Shown here: in pieces, positions 10,671 through 21,214 of the stretch
How the letters are laid out: each line of letters opens with the position of its first letter
How positions within the stretch are numbered: the stretch's first letter is position 1
Notes under the pieces: model-generated
The model's database searches: none
What the model was told of the DNA's origin: nothing
What the model saw: only the letters and a program-made list of their open reading frames with translations
Translations under genes and position numbers: made by a program
Assembly: GCF_019097595.1 (NCBI RefSeq)
Contig: NC_080731.1
Coordinates: forward strand, 11,192,571-11,256,570
Direction of reading: 5' to 3'
Source of the DNA: Hemibagrus wyckioides
Lineage: Eukaryota; Chordata; Actinopteri; Siluriformes; Bagridae
Length of the DNA stretch: 64,000 bases

Positions 10671-11336
10671 CTATGTTTTCTGTTCCTGTCCCAGAACAGA
10701 TGCTGGATGTTCAACAACTGGATGTATGAGGGAATCTTGGTGAGGAACAGCCTGAGCTTCGGGCAGACCAGGCGCATCAGCAAAGTTTGGGAGCGTAGGC
10801 TCGGGCCTGATAGACTCTGTAGTAGTGTGGTGGCTAACGTCCGCTTTCATCAGCACCTCATAGTATAGTAGGTAAAACACCGGTGTGATGATGCCCACCA
10901 CGAGCATAATGGCAACCGCAGTCCACCACCTCATACCCCAGTCCGCTCCGTAGTAAGGATCCTTCTTTCCTGCGGGCCTACGCTCTGCCTCACCCTGTAC
11001 AGGCTGCTGGGAGTTCAGCGAGGACACCACCTCGCTCAGACTGCTTCTGGACGGGTTGGTGTATTTGACTAGAAGCTCAATGTCCTTGTCCTTCTCCTGC
11101 AGGAAGCACTCCACACTGTCGGTGGAGGAGGAAGAAGAGGGAGAGGAGTCCGCGGATCCTGTGCTCGGAGGGATCTCTGGGACTCTGCGAACACCGCTGG
11201 GAGAGCTGGATTTGTGCGGAGCCGTGCTGTGTGTTTCCGTGAACAAGCTAAACTTCTTCACAGGGATTTTGATGGACCTCAAGGCGAAGAAGTCCTGCTC
11301 TGTCAGGAGATTGTTAGCCCTCTTTAGATCAGCGAC
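10671..11336 (-). CDS. lysmd3: lysmd3 coding exon 2 (terminal)
   Basis: Begins [20 protein letters not shown] after CCTCAG, completing the LysM domain, and includes the single membrane helix ([20 protein letters not shown]). The region beyond the helix contains [11 protein letters not shown], like the human protein. Stop TAG complement at 10671-10673. Confidence 0.97.
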   Translation of the reverse strand, partial: VADLKRANNLLTEQDFFALRSIKIPVKKFSLFTETHSTAPHKSSSPSGVRRVPEIPPSTGSADSSPSSSSSTDSVECFLQEKDKDIELLVKYTNPSRSSLSEVVSSLNSQQPVQGEAERRPAGKKDPYYGADWGMRWWTAVAIMLVVGIITPVFYLLYYEVLMKADVSHHTTTESIRPEPTLPNFADAPGLPEAQAVPHQDSLIHPVVEHPASVLGQEQKT

Positions 11337-13087
11337 CTGAGGCAATGCAACACACCATGTTAGTTACAGGTATCAGTAGGGATACAGCAATACCCCCCAC
11401 CACAACATTGCACACTTTTAATACTCTTCAATACAGACACTGATGAACTCAGTAACCTACTTAGTATTAAGCAATCAGGGAATCATGCAACATTATTTAG
11501 CTCAGTAGGTGCATCACAATTTACATACTTATGCACTATGCCATTTTTTAGTATAAATAGTGTGAGTAGTGAAGTGTGTTCATACTGAAAATCCCAACAA
11601 GTAATGCACTTCAAATACCCAAATTAACAGGGAATATTTATACAGAAGAAAGGTGTAGTATTCAGTGTCATCTACTGGTAAACAGCAGAAACAGACCTGG
11701 TGGTTGACGTGTTCTCTGGCGTTTTGGCGAGTTTATTACAGAAAGGATTAACTAAATTACGGAGGAAGGAACTGTCACAGAGTGTCTGTGTTAGGCATGT
11801 GTTTATCAAAACGGAACAGAACGAACTTTAAGATCAAAACAAAGGACATCACGGCCATAAGATGAGGTCATTAACGAATAGAAGCACATTGAGCGTGCCA
11901 AGATATATTCAGAACGTATTAATTTAACCAAAAAACAAACAGACGTGTTGAATGTTGGTCACTTCATGCACTCAACACTCAAAGCTTTGTTTATATAGTG
12001 GAAGAGGGGCGGGGCTAACAGGCACTGACCCTGGATGAGAAACATTTTCAAGATGGTCAGTGATGCTTTGCGGGACATGACATCTTACATATGTCTTAAA
12101 TTAGCTTATATGTTGTGACTTATTTTTATATATTTTGCTAAAGCACGCAGAGTCGCGTTACATGCGTTTGATGTCGTTTGCCATCGCGTGGGAAACTATT
12201 GAAACTTCTGGTTATTAAGAAAAACTTCCATTTTAAACAATAATACACTTCATACACTAGCCAGAAGAGTGTATAGTGTGTCATATGGGACACAGCTAGA
12301 ATCTTTAATATTGCTGATCTGAGCAGACAGAGCAGTATCAGCGAGTGTAGCCATTAATAACGAGTGCAAGCTGCTGTGAACTTGCACATTGATTCTGGAG
12401 CAAAGTCCCTTTCTCAGTGCTCACAGAACTGCAACAGATTTTCTGCATGCTCAGGCCTCTTCACTCTACTTGCAAATGATTTTACATGCACAGAAAGCAC
12501 TGTATGCCTTTTACATGTACATGCATAACACTGTATTTTAATGACCATGCTCACTGATGCTGACCAGTGTGCTCAGGATCGCCCTCTATCAAATATACTC
12601 TTTAAACAGTAGCCGTTTTATCATTTTACTTGTAGGAATATAATCCAGTTCCTCCTTTTGATATTTTCTCAGAGTTGTCTGTTCGTTACAATCACACAAA
12701 GTGTCACATGGTACATCCAACTAATACCTGGACTGCTATCATTGTGTCCTATAGTCATCACATCTGTGTGCTCCGTCTGTGTTAAATAATCTACTCGTGT
12801 TACACATCGCGGTGTTGACTTACAGAGCAGAAATACTGCAGCGAAATGCTAATCAGCGTGTCTCCCTCCTTGACGTCCCTCATCACGTATACAATGTCAT
12901 CCTTTCTCTCTCTGGAGGTACTGCGCCGGTGCCTGTCCCTGCCTCTGGAGCGGAGCTCGTAGCTCTCGCCATCCTCCTCAGAGCACTCCGTCTCGGAATT
13001 GTTCCCGAAGATATAAGTGTGACCTCCAGTTACAGGCTGCATCGTCGTAGCTGACTGGAAGCCATTATATTGGTTTCTTCCAGTCAT
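10671..13087 (-). CDS. lysmd3: LYSMD3, LysM and putative peptidoglycan-binding domain protein 3 (whole coding region, 2 coding exons)
   Basis: Coding exons on the minus strand are 13087-12824 and 11336-10671, joining at a codon boundary to give 309 residues (human 306). LYSMD3 is a type II single-pass Golgi and plasma-membrane protein; the human protein has been reported as an epithelial receptor for chitin. Visible parts are a basic [19 protein letters not shown] region (residues 46-64), a LysM domain at about 66-114 ([34 protein letters not shown]), a serine-rich linker, the conserved [16 protein letters not shown] and a membrane helix at about 226-248. The exon junction falls inside the LysM domain. 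An acceptor lies seven bases before the ATG, so there is a separate 5' UTR exon. Confidence 0.97.
11506..12298. mobile_element. Candidate non-autonomous DNA transposon in the lysmd3 coding intron
   Basis: The left end (TAGGTGCATCACAATTT, then ACTTATGCACTAT) and the complement of the right end (TAGCTGTGTCCCATATG, then CACTATACACT) are imperfect inverted repeats. The right end reads 'GTGTATAGTGTGTCATATGG', a phrase type common in fish hAT-like elements. A similar stretch occurs inside the hAT element near 44540-44610. No transposase frame is present and no clean target duplication was found. Confidence 0.4.
12824..13087 (-). CDS. lysmd3: lysmd3 coding exon 1
   Basis: Encodes residues 1-88, from [15 protein letters not shown] to SISLQYFCS before a consensus GTAAGT donor, phase 0. 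The matching acceptor at its 5' side (TTGCAAACAG) puts the exon start at 13094. Confidence 0.96.
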
Positions 13088-13500
13088 TTTCTTCCTGTTT
13101 GCAAAAGAATACAATATAATATAAAACACAACATGCCTGAATTCTTTTACAGTTTTAAGACAGTGTTCAACTCGCACATTATTTAGATAGCACAGCACTG
13201 TTAAATATTAAATCTGATTGGTCAGAAGGTGCTGATTTATTTAATTTTCTACATCATCTGCTCTGACATTAGTACCACTTTTACTTCTAACCACAAGTTT
13301 ATATGAATGTGCTCATTCTTGTACATTTCTCCTGGTTTCTTTGTAACATAAGCTGCAGGGTTTTTTTCCCCACTCTGTTGTTGCTTTATTAAGTGCAGAA
13401 CAGACAGAAAAAGTTGAGGCTGCTGCAGAAACAACTTTCAGTTGCTATTAGGATAACAGTAACTAACTTCACAGATGTTCTATAACAATAAATCTAACTA

Positions 13501-13757
13501 CACTATGTTGCCAAAAGTTTTGGGACACCCCTCCAAATCATTGAATACAGGTGTTGTTTTTCAGGGGTTGTGCCTGGCCCCTTAGACACAGTGAAATGAA
13601 CTCTTAATGCTTCGGCATACCAAGACATTCTGGACAATTTCATGCTCCCAACTTTGTGGGAATAATTTGGGGATGACCCCTTCCTGTTCCAACATGACTG
13701 CACACCAGTGCACAAAGCAAGGTCCATAAAGACACAGATGAGCGAGTTTGGTTTGGT
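13501..13757. mobile_element. Truncated Tc1-type element (single arm) in the lysmd3 5' UTR intron
   Basis: Starts CACTATGTTGCCAAAAG directly after TA at 13499-13500, continues with the terminal repeat, then with the same transposase C-terminal segment as the fold-back elements, and breaks off after GAGCGAGTTTGG. The second arm and right end are absent. The ancestral reading frame contains an internal stop. Confidence 0.8.
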
Positions 13758-14584
13758 TTAATTTCTGCAGTAAGACAAACAACTTGTTATAGGAAAATAA
13801 TCAACATCACAGCGTGTCTCAAGAGTTTTAACTTAATAGTAAAAAAAAAAAATTAAACTGATATCAGTTCTCTCTTACTAAATGTGCTAGAATTATATCT
13901 TCCTCATTGCACACATCTAAATCATTGCACTCATTGTACATAACTCCTCTGTATACTGTTTACATATTTAATTATCATGGTATACAATACCTTCTTTTTT
14001 CTTTGCACCACTACAATCACTTGCTCATTTGCACTCATTGCATTTACCTCCCTCTGTATACTGTTATATATGCAAATTATATATTTTTGTATATTGCTTA
14101 TATATGCTAATTATTTATTGTTATATACTTATTATATATGCTAATTATTTGCACTGCGAAATGCACTTCTGGTTAGATGCTAACTGTGTTTCGTTGCCTT
14201 GTACCCACATGTGCAGTGACAAAGTTGAATCTAATCTAATCTAATCTAGAACTGTCCTCTGGTAACTCTTAAATCTTAACTGTCTTCAGTCACTGAGCTG
14301 CTTTTTGGATCGTCTGTTGTCATCTTTACTGCCTCGGTCTTCCTGACATATAGAGGATATATAGAGGACATATAGAGAACTCTATATCTACCAGATTGCT
14401 TGGCAGAAATGGTCAGATTTCACAGATCTAAAGTAAACATGGAGAGAGATTCTGTTACACAGATCTAAGCTGTCATGGAGTATTTAATATTCTACCAAAT
14501 ATAAGGAAATGAGAAAGCTTTAGCAGGTCAGCTGTGTGTGTGTGTTTACACTAACCTTAAACCTTGGAACTAAAATGTGGACTT

Positions 14585-14620
14585 ATATATATATATATAT
14601 ATATACATACATACATACAG
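14585..14620. repeat. (AT)n(ACAT)n microsatellite
   Basis: About eleven AT units passing into four ACAT units, in the lysmd3 5' UTR intron. Confidence 0.95.
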
Positions 14621-15201
14621 ACCTAGTCATACAATACCTCCTTCAAACCCAGAGACCTTCATGTTTTATCACAAATCTTTGACTTTTTTCTCTTCAGTTC
14701 ATCATGCTGTATGTTTTGGTTATCCTTTTACAGAATACTCCCGCATGTTTTAGCCAAGAAAACAAAGGAAATGCAAACCTTTGCACTTTGCTTTGCAAGA
14801 GAGATTTTCCCCCACAAGGTTTATTCCGGATCTGTGGGTTTTAAGTGTCATGTGCTGTTTCAAATGTCATTTCCTATATGTTATAACTCAGACATTTACA
14901 TTTTATCTTTCTGAGTGTTTAACAAGAGCGGCTACATTAGTTCTGGGCTCTAGATAGTACATCACCAAAGAATATTATATACTAAGTGAAAGATCCTGAC
15001 CCTGATGAACCTTGGTTCATCAACTATTCATTAACTGCTCTGTGGAATATTTCTTTACTGTTGGGGGTTTTTTGTTGTTGTTCATGTTTATTTCCACAGC
15101 AACTTTCAGGACACAAAACAAAACAAAGAGAAAGGAACTGGAACAGTATTCAGGAACAATGGAAATGGTGTGGCTGGCTCAACTCAAACTCACAATAACA
15201 C

Positions 15202-15247
15202 AAATAATAATAATAATAATAATAATAATAGTAGTAGTAGTAATAAT
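15202..15247. repeat. (AAT)n(AGT)n microsatellite
   Basis: AAT triplets followed by AGT triplets. The poly-Ile/Val frame across it is a translation of the repeat. Confidence 0.95.
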
Positions 15248-15543
15248 CTATGCTATTCTAGGACAGCAACCCATGGACAACTGTGTCATGCAGCTGGATT
15301 TTACTCAGCACAATTATGCTTTCCAAAAGGTTTACACTACGTTTAGTAATTAATGACACGTCATGCTTTGTACTGGTTTATATTTACAGTAAAGCTCTGA
15401 GACGACTTGATTCTTGTTATTATTATCATTCAGGTTATTGTGGTCAAACTGTGATTTGAATTAATTTCATCAGAGAAGTGGTTTTACAGAAAATAATCCA
15501 AACCTTCATACCAAACTAAAAAAAAAAAAAAAGACTGTGGTCA

Positions 15544-15576
<33 letters not shown>
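15544..15576. repeat. (AAT)n microsatellite
   Basis: About eleven perfect AAT units in the lysmd3 5' UTR intron. Confidence 0.95.
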
Positions 15577-15577
<1 letters not shown>

Positions 15578-15784
15578 TGCTGCTTTACTTTAAGATTTCA
15601 TATTTACAAAGAGTAAATCATCTTTATTAAGAGACTAATAGTGAACATTTCAAATGTTATGAATGCCTTTCAGTAACTTGTCGACTTAATTACATTTTAT
15701 CTTAACTGCCTTCATCCACTGAACAACTGAAATATTTATCAATAATATTTAACATAATATTTATACTGCAGTCTTCCTGATATA

Positions 15785-16440
15785 CACTATGTTGCCAAAA
15801 GTTTTGGGACACTCCTCCACATCATTGAATTCAGGTGTTGTTTTTCAGGGGTTGGGCTCCTTAGTTCCAGTGAAAGGAACTCAATGTGTCAGCACGATCA
15901 ACCAGATAGTTTGGAATAGAAGACTTTTGGGATGAATTAGAGCGGAGACTGTGAGCCAGGCCAAAACTGGGACCTTTACATGCACGTGAATTTAATATGG
16001 AGTTGGCCCACCCTTTGCAGCTATAACAGCTTCAACTCTTCTGGGAAGGCTTTCCACAGGGTTTATTGTGGAGTGTGATTATGGGATTTTTTTGACCATT
16101 CCTCTAGAAGCGCATTTGTGAGGTCGGGTACTGATGTTGGGCGAGAAGACCTGGCTCGCAGTCTCTGCTCTAATTTCATCCCAAAGGTGTTCTATCAGAT
16201 TGAGGTCAGGACTCTGTGCAGGCCAGTCAAGTTCCTCCACACCAAACTGTCTTTGTGCACTGGTGTACAGTCATGTTGGAACAGCAAGGGGTCATCCCCA
16301 AAAAGTTTGGGAGCATGAAATTGTCCAAAATGTCTTGGTATGCTGAAACATTAAGAGTTCCTTTCACTGGAACTAAGTGGCCGAGCCCAACCCCTGAATT
16401 CAGTGATTTGGAGGGGTGTCCCAAAACATTTGGCAATATA
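15785..16440. mobile_element. Fold-back non-autonomous Tc1/mariner element, second copy
   Basis: Left end CACTATGTTGCCAAAAG follows TA (15783-15784); the right end is the inverted GGCAATATA. It has the same two-arm arrangement and central junction (GATGAATTAGAGC, GAGACTGTGAGCC, then CCTTTACATGCAC) as the element at 7266-8090. The left arm is shortened by internal deletion. The longer right arm, on the minus strand, reads PVKGTLNVSAYQDILDNFML with later breaks. It lies in the lysmd3 5' UTR intron. Confidence 0.85.
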
Positions 16441-16951
16441 CTGCCTTGCACGAATTGGATCAAACTTAAAGTTTTATTTACACATGTATCGGTCACAGAA
16501 AAGGAAAAAGCTTCCTCTACACGGAAAGGGAAAGTAATATGAGAGAATTTTGGATTCCAGCCTATCGATGTTCAAAGTCTAAACTGGTGATATAATGTTA
16601 GAGACGTCGTTGTTTAATAAAACACACACAGGATAAAAGCGAAATCTTTAAAAACAAACCGGAAACACAATTCGGCACCATACAGTTGAACCGTATTTAA
16701 CAAAATCTAGGCAAATCCGACTCAATGGACGGCTCTACAGGCCCTCGAACCTGGTTAACCAAGTAATCCGTCTACCCAGCTAGTCTAAATCCATTTACAC
16801 ACGGATTAACACCGACTACAAATATCTAGCCATAGCACTTTGTTAGTAACGTCACTAATTCCGAGAGCCAGGTCTACTTTCGGTATACAGGACCCATATC
16901 TCTTGCTAGCTAACATTGTTAGCGTTGGATAATCTATCTTAGTTTACTTAC

Positions 16952-17170
16952 CGCCAACGAGCGAGATAATCGATCAGAATGTTTCAACAATATAATCCCA
17001 AACATAAACAAAACAACAGGTACCTGATACAGTCGGATGAATTCACCGGTTTGAGCTAAGCCATCCTTCTCGCTAGTCAAAGAGCCGAGTGTACGTTTGT
17101 TTAGCTAACTAGCTATCTACGCCACGTCAACACAGACCCAGCGTCATGACGTATGGGGCAGTGGGCGGAG
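16952..17170 (-). promoter_or_regulatory. lysmd3: lysmd3 promoter and non-coding first exon region
   Basis: Minus-strand splice donors suited to the lysmd3 5' UTR occur at 16951 (GGCG then GTAAGTAAAC, a very good match) and 17023 (TATCAG then GTACCTG). Upstream lie a TGACGT CRE-type site (17147-17152) and a GC box GGGCGG (17163-17168). The acceptor at 13095 would be the partner. The transcription start, probably near 17.1 kb, is inferred. Confidence 0.6.
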
Positions 17171-18100
17171 CCGTAAAGGTGAGGCGCCGAGGACAAAGCT
17201 GAGGGTTTTTCAGTCACAGAGGATGCTGTGAAGGTGTTACAGCAACAAAACAAACAAACAAACAAAAGAATGAATTAATTAATATCAGTATGCAGATAAG
17301 GCACTGTACAGGCGTAGACAGGAATTAATTTGGGATAATTGCATAAGGAAACATACCAGATAAAATCACCACGTGGTCTCAGGTGGATATCAGTAGTAAG
17401 AGTGGTGATGGCACGAATTTGTTAATCTTCTAAGACATTAAAAAAGGAAATGACATTTTATCTCATAAAAACAGCTGTATCCCTCATTTTCTCCTTGATC
17501 CGGTCCTTAAACGACTCTCATCACTGAGCTCAGAGTGTAACCTGATTAGTAGATTTCATACAAAAACGAGGGAAATGCATGAATACGATTGGTTAATCCT
17601 ATTTCTCACCGTGGCAGCTAGCAGCTAAAAAAAAAAACTGATGTACAAAATAATAATAAAATAAAAATAAGGAAATCGGTTGTTTGATGTTTTCTTTCTT
17701 CTTTCATTAACATCATTATAGTGTCATTTCTGTGCAGAAACGAAGTTATATGTCTGTCAGCTGTATGTTTATGTTAACCTCCTATAGATATGCCCATGGT
17801 ACTGGATCTATACATTTTCTTGCTTCTGTCTTAAAAAACGTACTGTATGTAGGTTTATACACGATTATAACACGTACGACTAGGCTGCTCTTTTCAGGAA
17901 AACTTTGTTAAACTTTTGATTGAAGTCATTAATTAAGATCAGGAAAGCATAAATAAATGTGCCAAATTCTTACAAATCTGCTGTTATGAATATGAAATGG
18001 TTTCTTCTTCTTCTTCTTTTAGCTGTAATGATGGACATTTCCACTAGGGGGGGATATCGGCACACGCTACCTTACACACGTGGGTCTAAGAGCTGGAGCA
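17171..18100. other. Intergenic DNA, nothing recognised
   Basis: AT-rich sequence between the lysmd3 promoter and the Tc1-type element. Short A-rich and TTC runs are present, but I see no coding sequence or family repeat. Confidence 0.6.
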
Positions 18101-18102
18101 TA

Positions 18103-18645
18103 CACCGATCAGGCATAACATTATGAGCGCTAACAGGTGAAGTGAATAACACTGGTTATCTCCTCATCATGGCACCTGTTAGTGGGTGGGATATATTAGG
18201 CAGCAAGTGAACATTTTGTCCTCAAATTTGATGTGTTAGAAGCAGGAAAAATGGGCAAGCATAAAAATTTGAGCGAGTTTGACAAGGGCCAAATTGTGAT
18301 GTCTAGACGACTGGATCAGAGCATCTCCAAAACTGCAGATCTTGTGGGGTGTTCCCGGTCTGCAGTGGTCAGTATCTATCAAAAGTGGTCCAAGGAAGGA
18401 ACAGTGGTGAGCAGGCAACAGGCTCATGGACGGCCAAGGCTCATTGATGTACGTGGGGAGTGAAGGCTGGCCCATGTGATCCAATCCAACAGACAAGCTA
18501 CTGTTGCTCAAATAGCTGGTTCTGAGGTGAATACACACAAGGTGTCAGAATACACAGTGCATGATGGGTCAGGGCTGTTTTGGCAGCAAAAGGAGGACCA
18601 ACACCTTTATTAGGCAGGTGGTCATAATGTTATGCCTGGTCATTG
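18103..18645 (+). mobile_element. Internally deleted Tc1/mariner element
   Basis: Terminal inverted repeats centre on CAGGCATAACATTATGA at the left and its complement at the right, with TA on both sides (18101-18102 and 18646-18647). The 543-bp element keeps the transposase start and DNA-binding region; the catalytic part is missing. It differs in terminal repeat from the fold-back family, so it is a second Tc1 lineage. Confidence 0.88.
18251..18463 (+). pseudogene. Tc1-type transposase N-terminal (HTH) fragment
   Basis: A 70-codon frame beginning [20 protein letters not shown], with the helix-turn-helix segment [20 protein letters not shown] and a [11 protein letters not shown] linker like the AT-hook-like GRPR motif between the two paired-type subdomains. 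It stops at TGA (18461-18463). No DDE domain follows. Confidence 0.85.
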
Positions 18646-18853
18646 TAGATCAGAGACAGAATTCAGTAGATCTGCTAAAATAACACTTCACTGATCCCAA
18701 GCATTTTCCAGCAGCAGACATAAAAGACAAGGCACAAATACACATAAGAAATACAGAATAGAATAAATAAAAAGTAAAATAAATATTCAATACAACAATT
18801 TTCAGTATAAATCAAGATGAATCAGTGCCTTGCAAAATTTGAATGATGTGAAG

Positions 18854-18944
18854 TTACTGCTACCACTACTACCACTACCACCGCTACTACTACCACTACT
18901 ACCACCACTACTACTACTACTACTACTACCACCACTACTACCAT

Positions 18945-18977
<33 letters not shown>

Positions 18978-19040
18978 CATTACTACTACCACTACTACCA
19001 CCACTACTACTACTACTACTACTACCACCACTACTACCAT

Positions 19041-19073
<33 letters not shown>

Positions 19074-19076
19074 CAT

Positions 19077-19109
<33 letters not shown>

Positions 19110-19415
19110 CACTACCACCACCACTATTACTACTACTATCACCATCACTACTACTACTACCACCACAACTACTACCATTACTACTACTACTACTACCACC
19201 ACCACTATTACTACTACTACCACCATCACTACTACTACTACCACTACAACTACTACCATCACTACTACTACTACCACCACAACTACTACCATTACTACTA
19301 CTACTACTACCACCACCACTATTACTACTACTACCACCATCACTACTACTACCATTACTACTACTACCACCACCACTACCATTACTACTACTACTACCAC
19401 CACAACTACTACCAT

Positions 19416-19451
<36 letters not shown>

Positions 19452-19604
19452 CATTACTACTACTACTACCACCACCACTACTACCACTACCACCACCACT
19501 ACTACTACTACTACCACCACTACTACCATTACTACTACTACTACCACCACCACTACTACCACTACCACCACCACTACTACTACTACTACCACCACTACTA
19601 CCAT

Positions 19605-19637
<33 letters not shown>

Positions 19638-19773
19638 CATTACTACTACTACTACCACCACCACTACTACCACTACCACCACCACTACTACTATTACCAC
19701 CACAACTACTACTATTACTACTACTACTACCACCACAACTACTACCATTACTACTACTACTACTTCCACCATC

Positions 19774-19805
<32 letters not shown>

Positions 19806-19991
19806 CATTACTACTACTGCCACCACCACTACTACCATTACTACTACTACTACCACCACCACCACTACTACCACCATTACTACTACTACTACTACCACCA
19901 CCACTATTACTACTACTACTACTACCACTATTACTACCACTACTACTACTACTACCACCACTACTACCACGACCACCACTACTACTACCAT

Positions 19992-20024
<33 letters not shown>

Positions 20025-20125
20025 CATTACTACTACTACTACTACCACCACTATTACTACCACTACTACTACTACTACCACTACTACTACCACCACCATT
20101 ACTACTACCATTACTACTACTACTA
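18854..20125. repeat. Compound (ACT)n/(ACC)n triplet array, about 1.27 kb
   Basis: Nearly pure ACT and ACC triplets with occasional ATT, almost without G on the plus strand. A higher-order unit of about 36 bp recurs: ACC ATT, then about five ACT, then about three ACC, then ACT ACT. The open frames of over 450 codons on both strands (poly-Leu/Pro and poly-Val) are translations of the repeat, not genes. Confidence 0.97.
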
Positions 20126-20126
20126 C

Positions 20127-20175
<49 letters not shown>
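20126..20175. repeat. (AAT)n microsatellite
   Basis: About sixteen AAT units that directly continue the ACT/ACC array at its right end. Confidence 0.95.
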
Positions 20176-20176
<1 letters not shown>

Positions 20177-20379
20177 TCTTATTTTTGACCATCTGATGTC
20201 TTATTTGATGACCATCCAGCCGTGCTTCCCTAAAAATGCCTTTAAAAATAAAGAATAATTCAAATAATAATCAGTAACACCAAAAAGTTGTTGCACATGA
20301 GATATAAACCTTCACACACTCTGTCTGAAGGGGGAAATGCACTGACAATAATCGTTCGGGAAAGTTTTGAGCTAAAAAT

Positions 20380-20876
20380 TTCCCGTTTCGGGAGCGGTGC
20401 ACCACAATTTACTGTCTCTTCCCAAACAGCGGGTTGAGTTGGACGCGTCGCTGGGTGGAGCTGTTTGAAGCTGTTTGATGCTAATGCGATTAGCACGTCT
20501 CCGTCTCCGAGCAGACGGCGCTGCTGAAGTGCGCTCCGAGTTCAGTCCGGAGAAGCGGCATGGCAGCACGGCTCACCCCGAGCACACCACCGCGCACCAT
20601 TTATCCGACATTCTTACACAATCTCGAGTAAGACACTGCCAAGTATCCTTCCTGTTCCACTGTGTCTTATTTGGACTGCATGAAACTTGGCTCTTATTTC
20701 TACCTGGACAGAGAGAGAGAGGCGCTTGGCTGAAGCGCAGTGAGAATATGCGTGGATGATCTGTTAGCTTACGCGGTGACCTACACGCGCTCCGTTTGGT
20801 GTGGAGACCCCCATGCACGCGTAACTCCCTAGGGATCCTCTGCTCTTCACCTCGGATTGTTAGTGCAACGCATCAG
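20380..20876 (+). promoter_or_regulatory. adgrv1: CpG-rich block, likely adgrv1 promoter and 5' UTR exon
   Basis: CpG-rich, unlike its AT-rich surroundings, and ending CGCATCAG followed by GTCAGTAAG, a good plus-strand donor at 20877. The first coding exon of adgrv1 begins with an acceptor (TTTTGCAG at 33728), so a non-coding exon must exist upstream; this is the best candidate seen. Spliced in that way, an in-frame TAG precedes the ATG at 33731, so translation would start there. A second smaller CpG patch lies at about 21340-21460. Confidence 0.45.
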
Positions 20877-21171
20877 GTCAGTAAGAATTATTCATGATCT
20901 TATGAGAAATAGCTGGATGCTGAACAGGTGTTTAAAGAGGAATGCACTTTGTGAGCAGCGTGTCACGATCATTCCTGTTTCACTAACCATGTGCAACACG
21001 TAGTAAAGCCGGAGCTCTGCCTCTGCATCCTGTCTGAACAACAGACTGCATATGCATTATCACCTAATGCTGCACTGCATTATTCTAATCCAGTGCTCTC
21101 AATGACAAGTAGGCTTCAATTTGCATAATGCGCTTATAAACAACAGTACATGTCTCACGTGCGTAATGTGC

Positions 21172-21212
<41 letters not shown>

Positions 21213-21214
21213 TT
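21172..21214. repeat. (CTTT)n microsatellite
   Basis: About ten TTTC units. Adjacent sequence is not obviously repetitive. Confidence 0.95.

Noticed and set aside
10410..11340. Plus-strand frames opposite lysmd3 terminal exon
   Set aside because: Antisense to a confidently identified exon, with no family resemblance.
12779..13054. Plus-strand 91-codon frame
   Set aside because: Antisense shadow of lysmd3 coding exon 1.
18822..20192. Open frames of more than 450 codons on both strands (poly-Val, poly-Leu/Pro)
   Set aside because: They are pure translations of the ACT/ACC/AAT triplet array; there is no non-repeat protein sequence apart from a few residues at the ends.
20475..20759. 94-codon plus-strand frame in the CpG block
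   Set aside because: CpG-rich promoter DNA often holds chance frames; it has no family resemblance and does not continue in frame into adgrv1.
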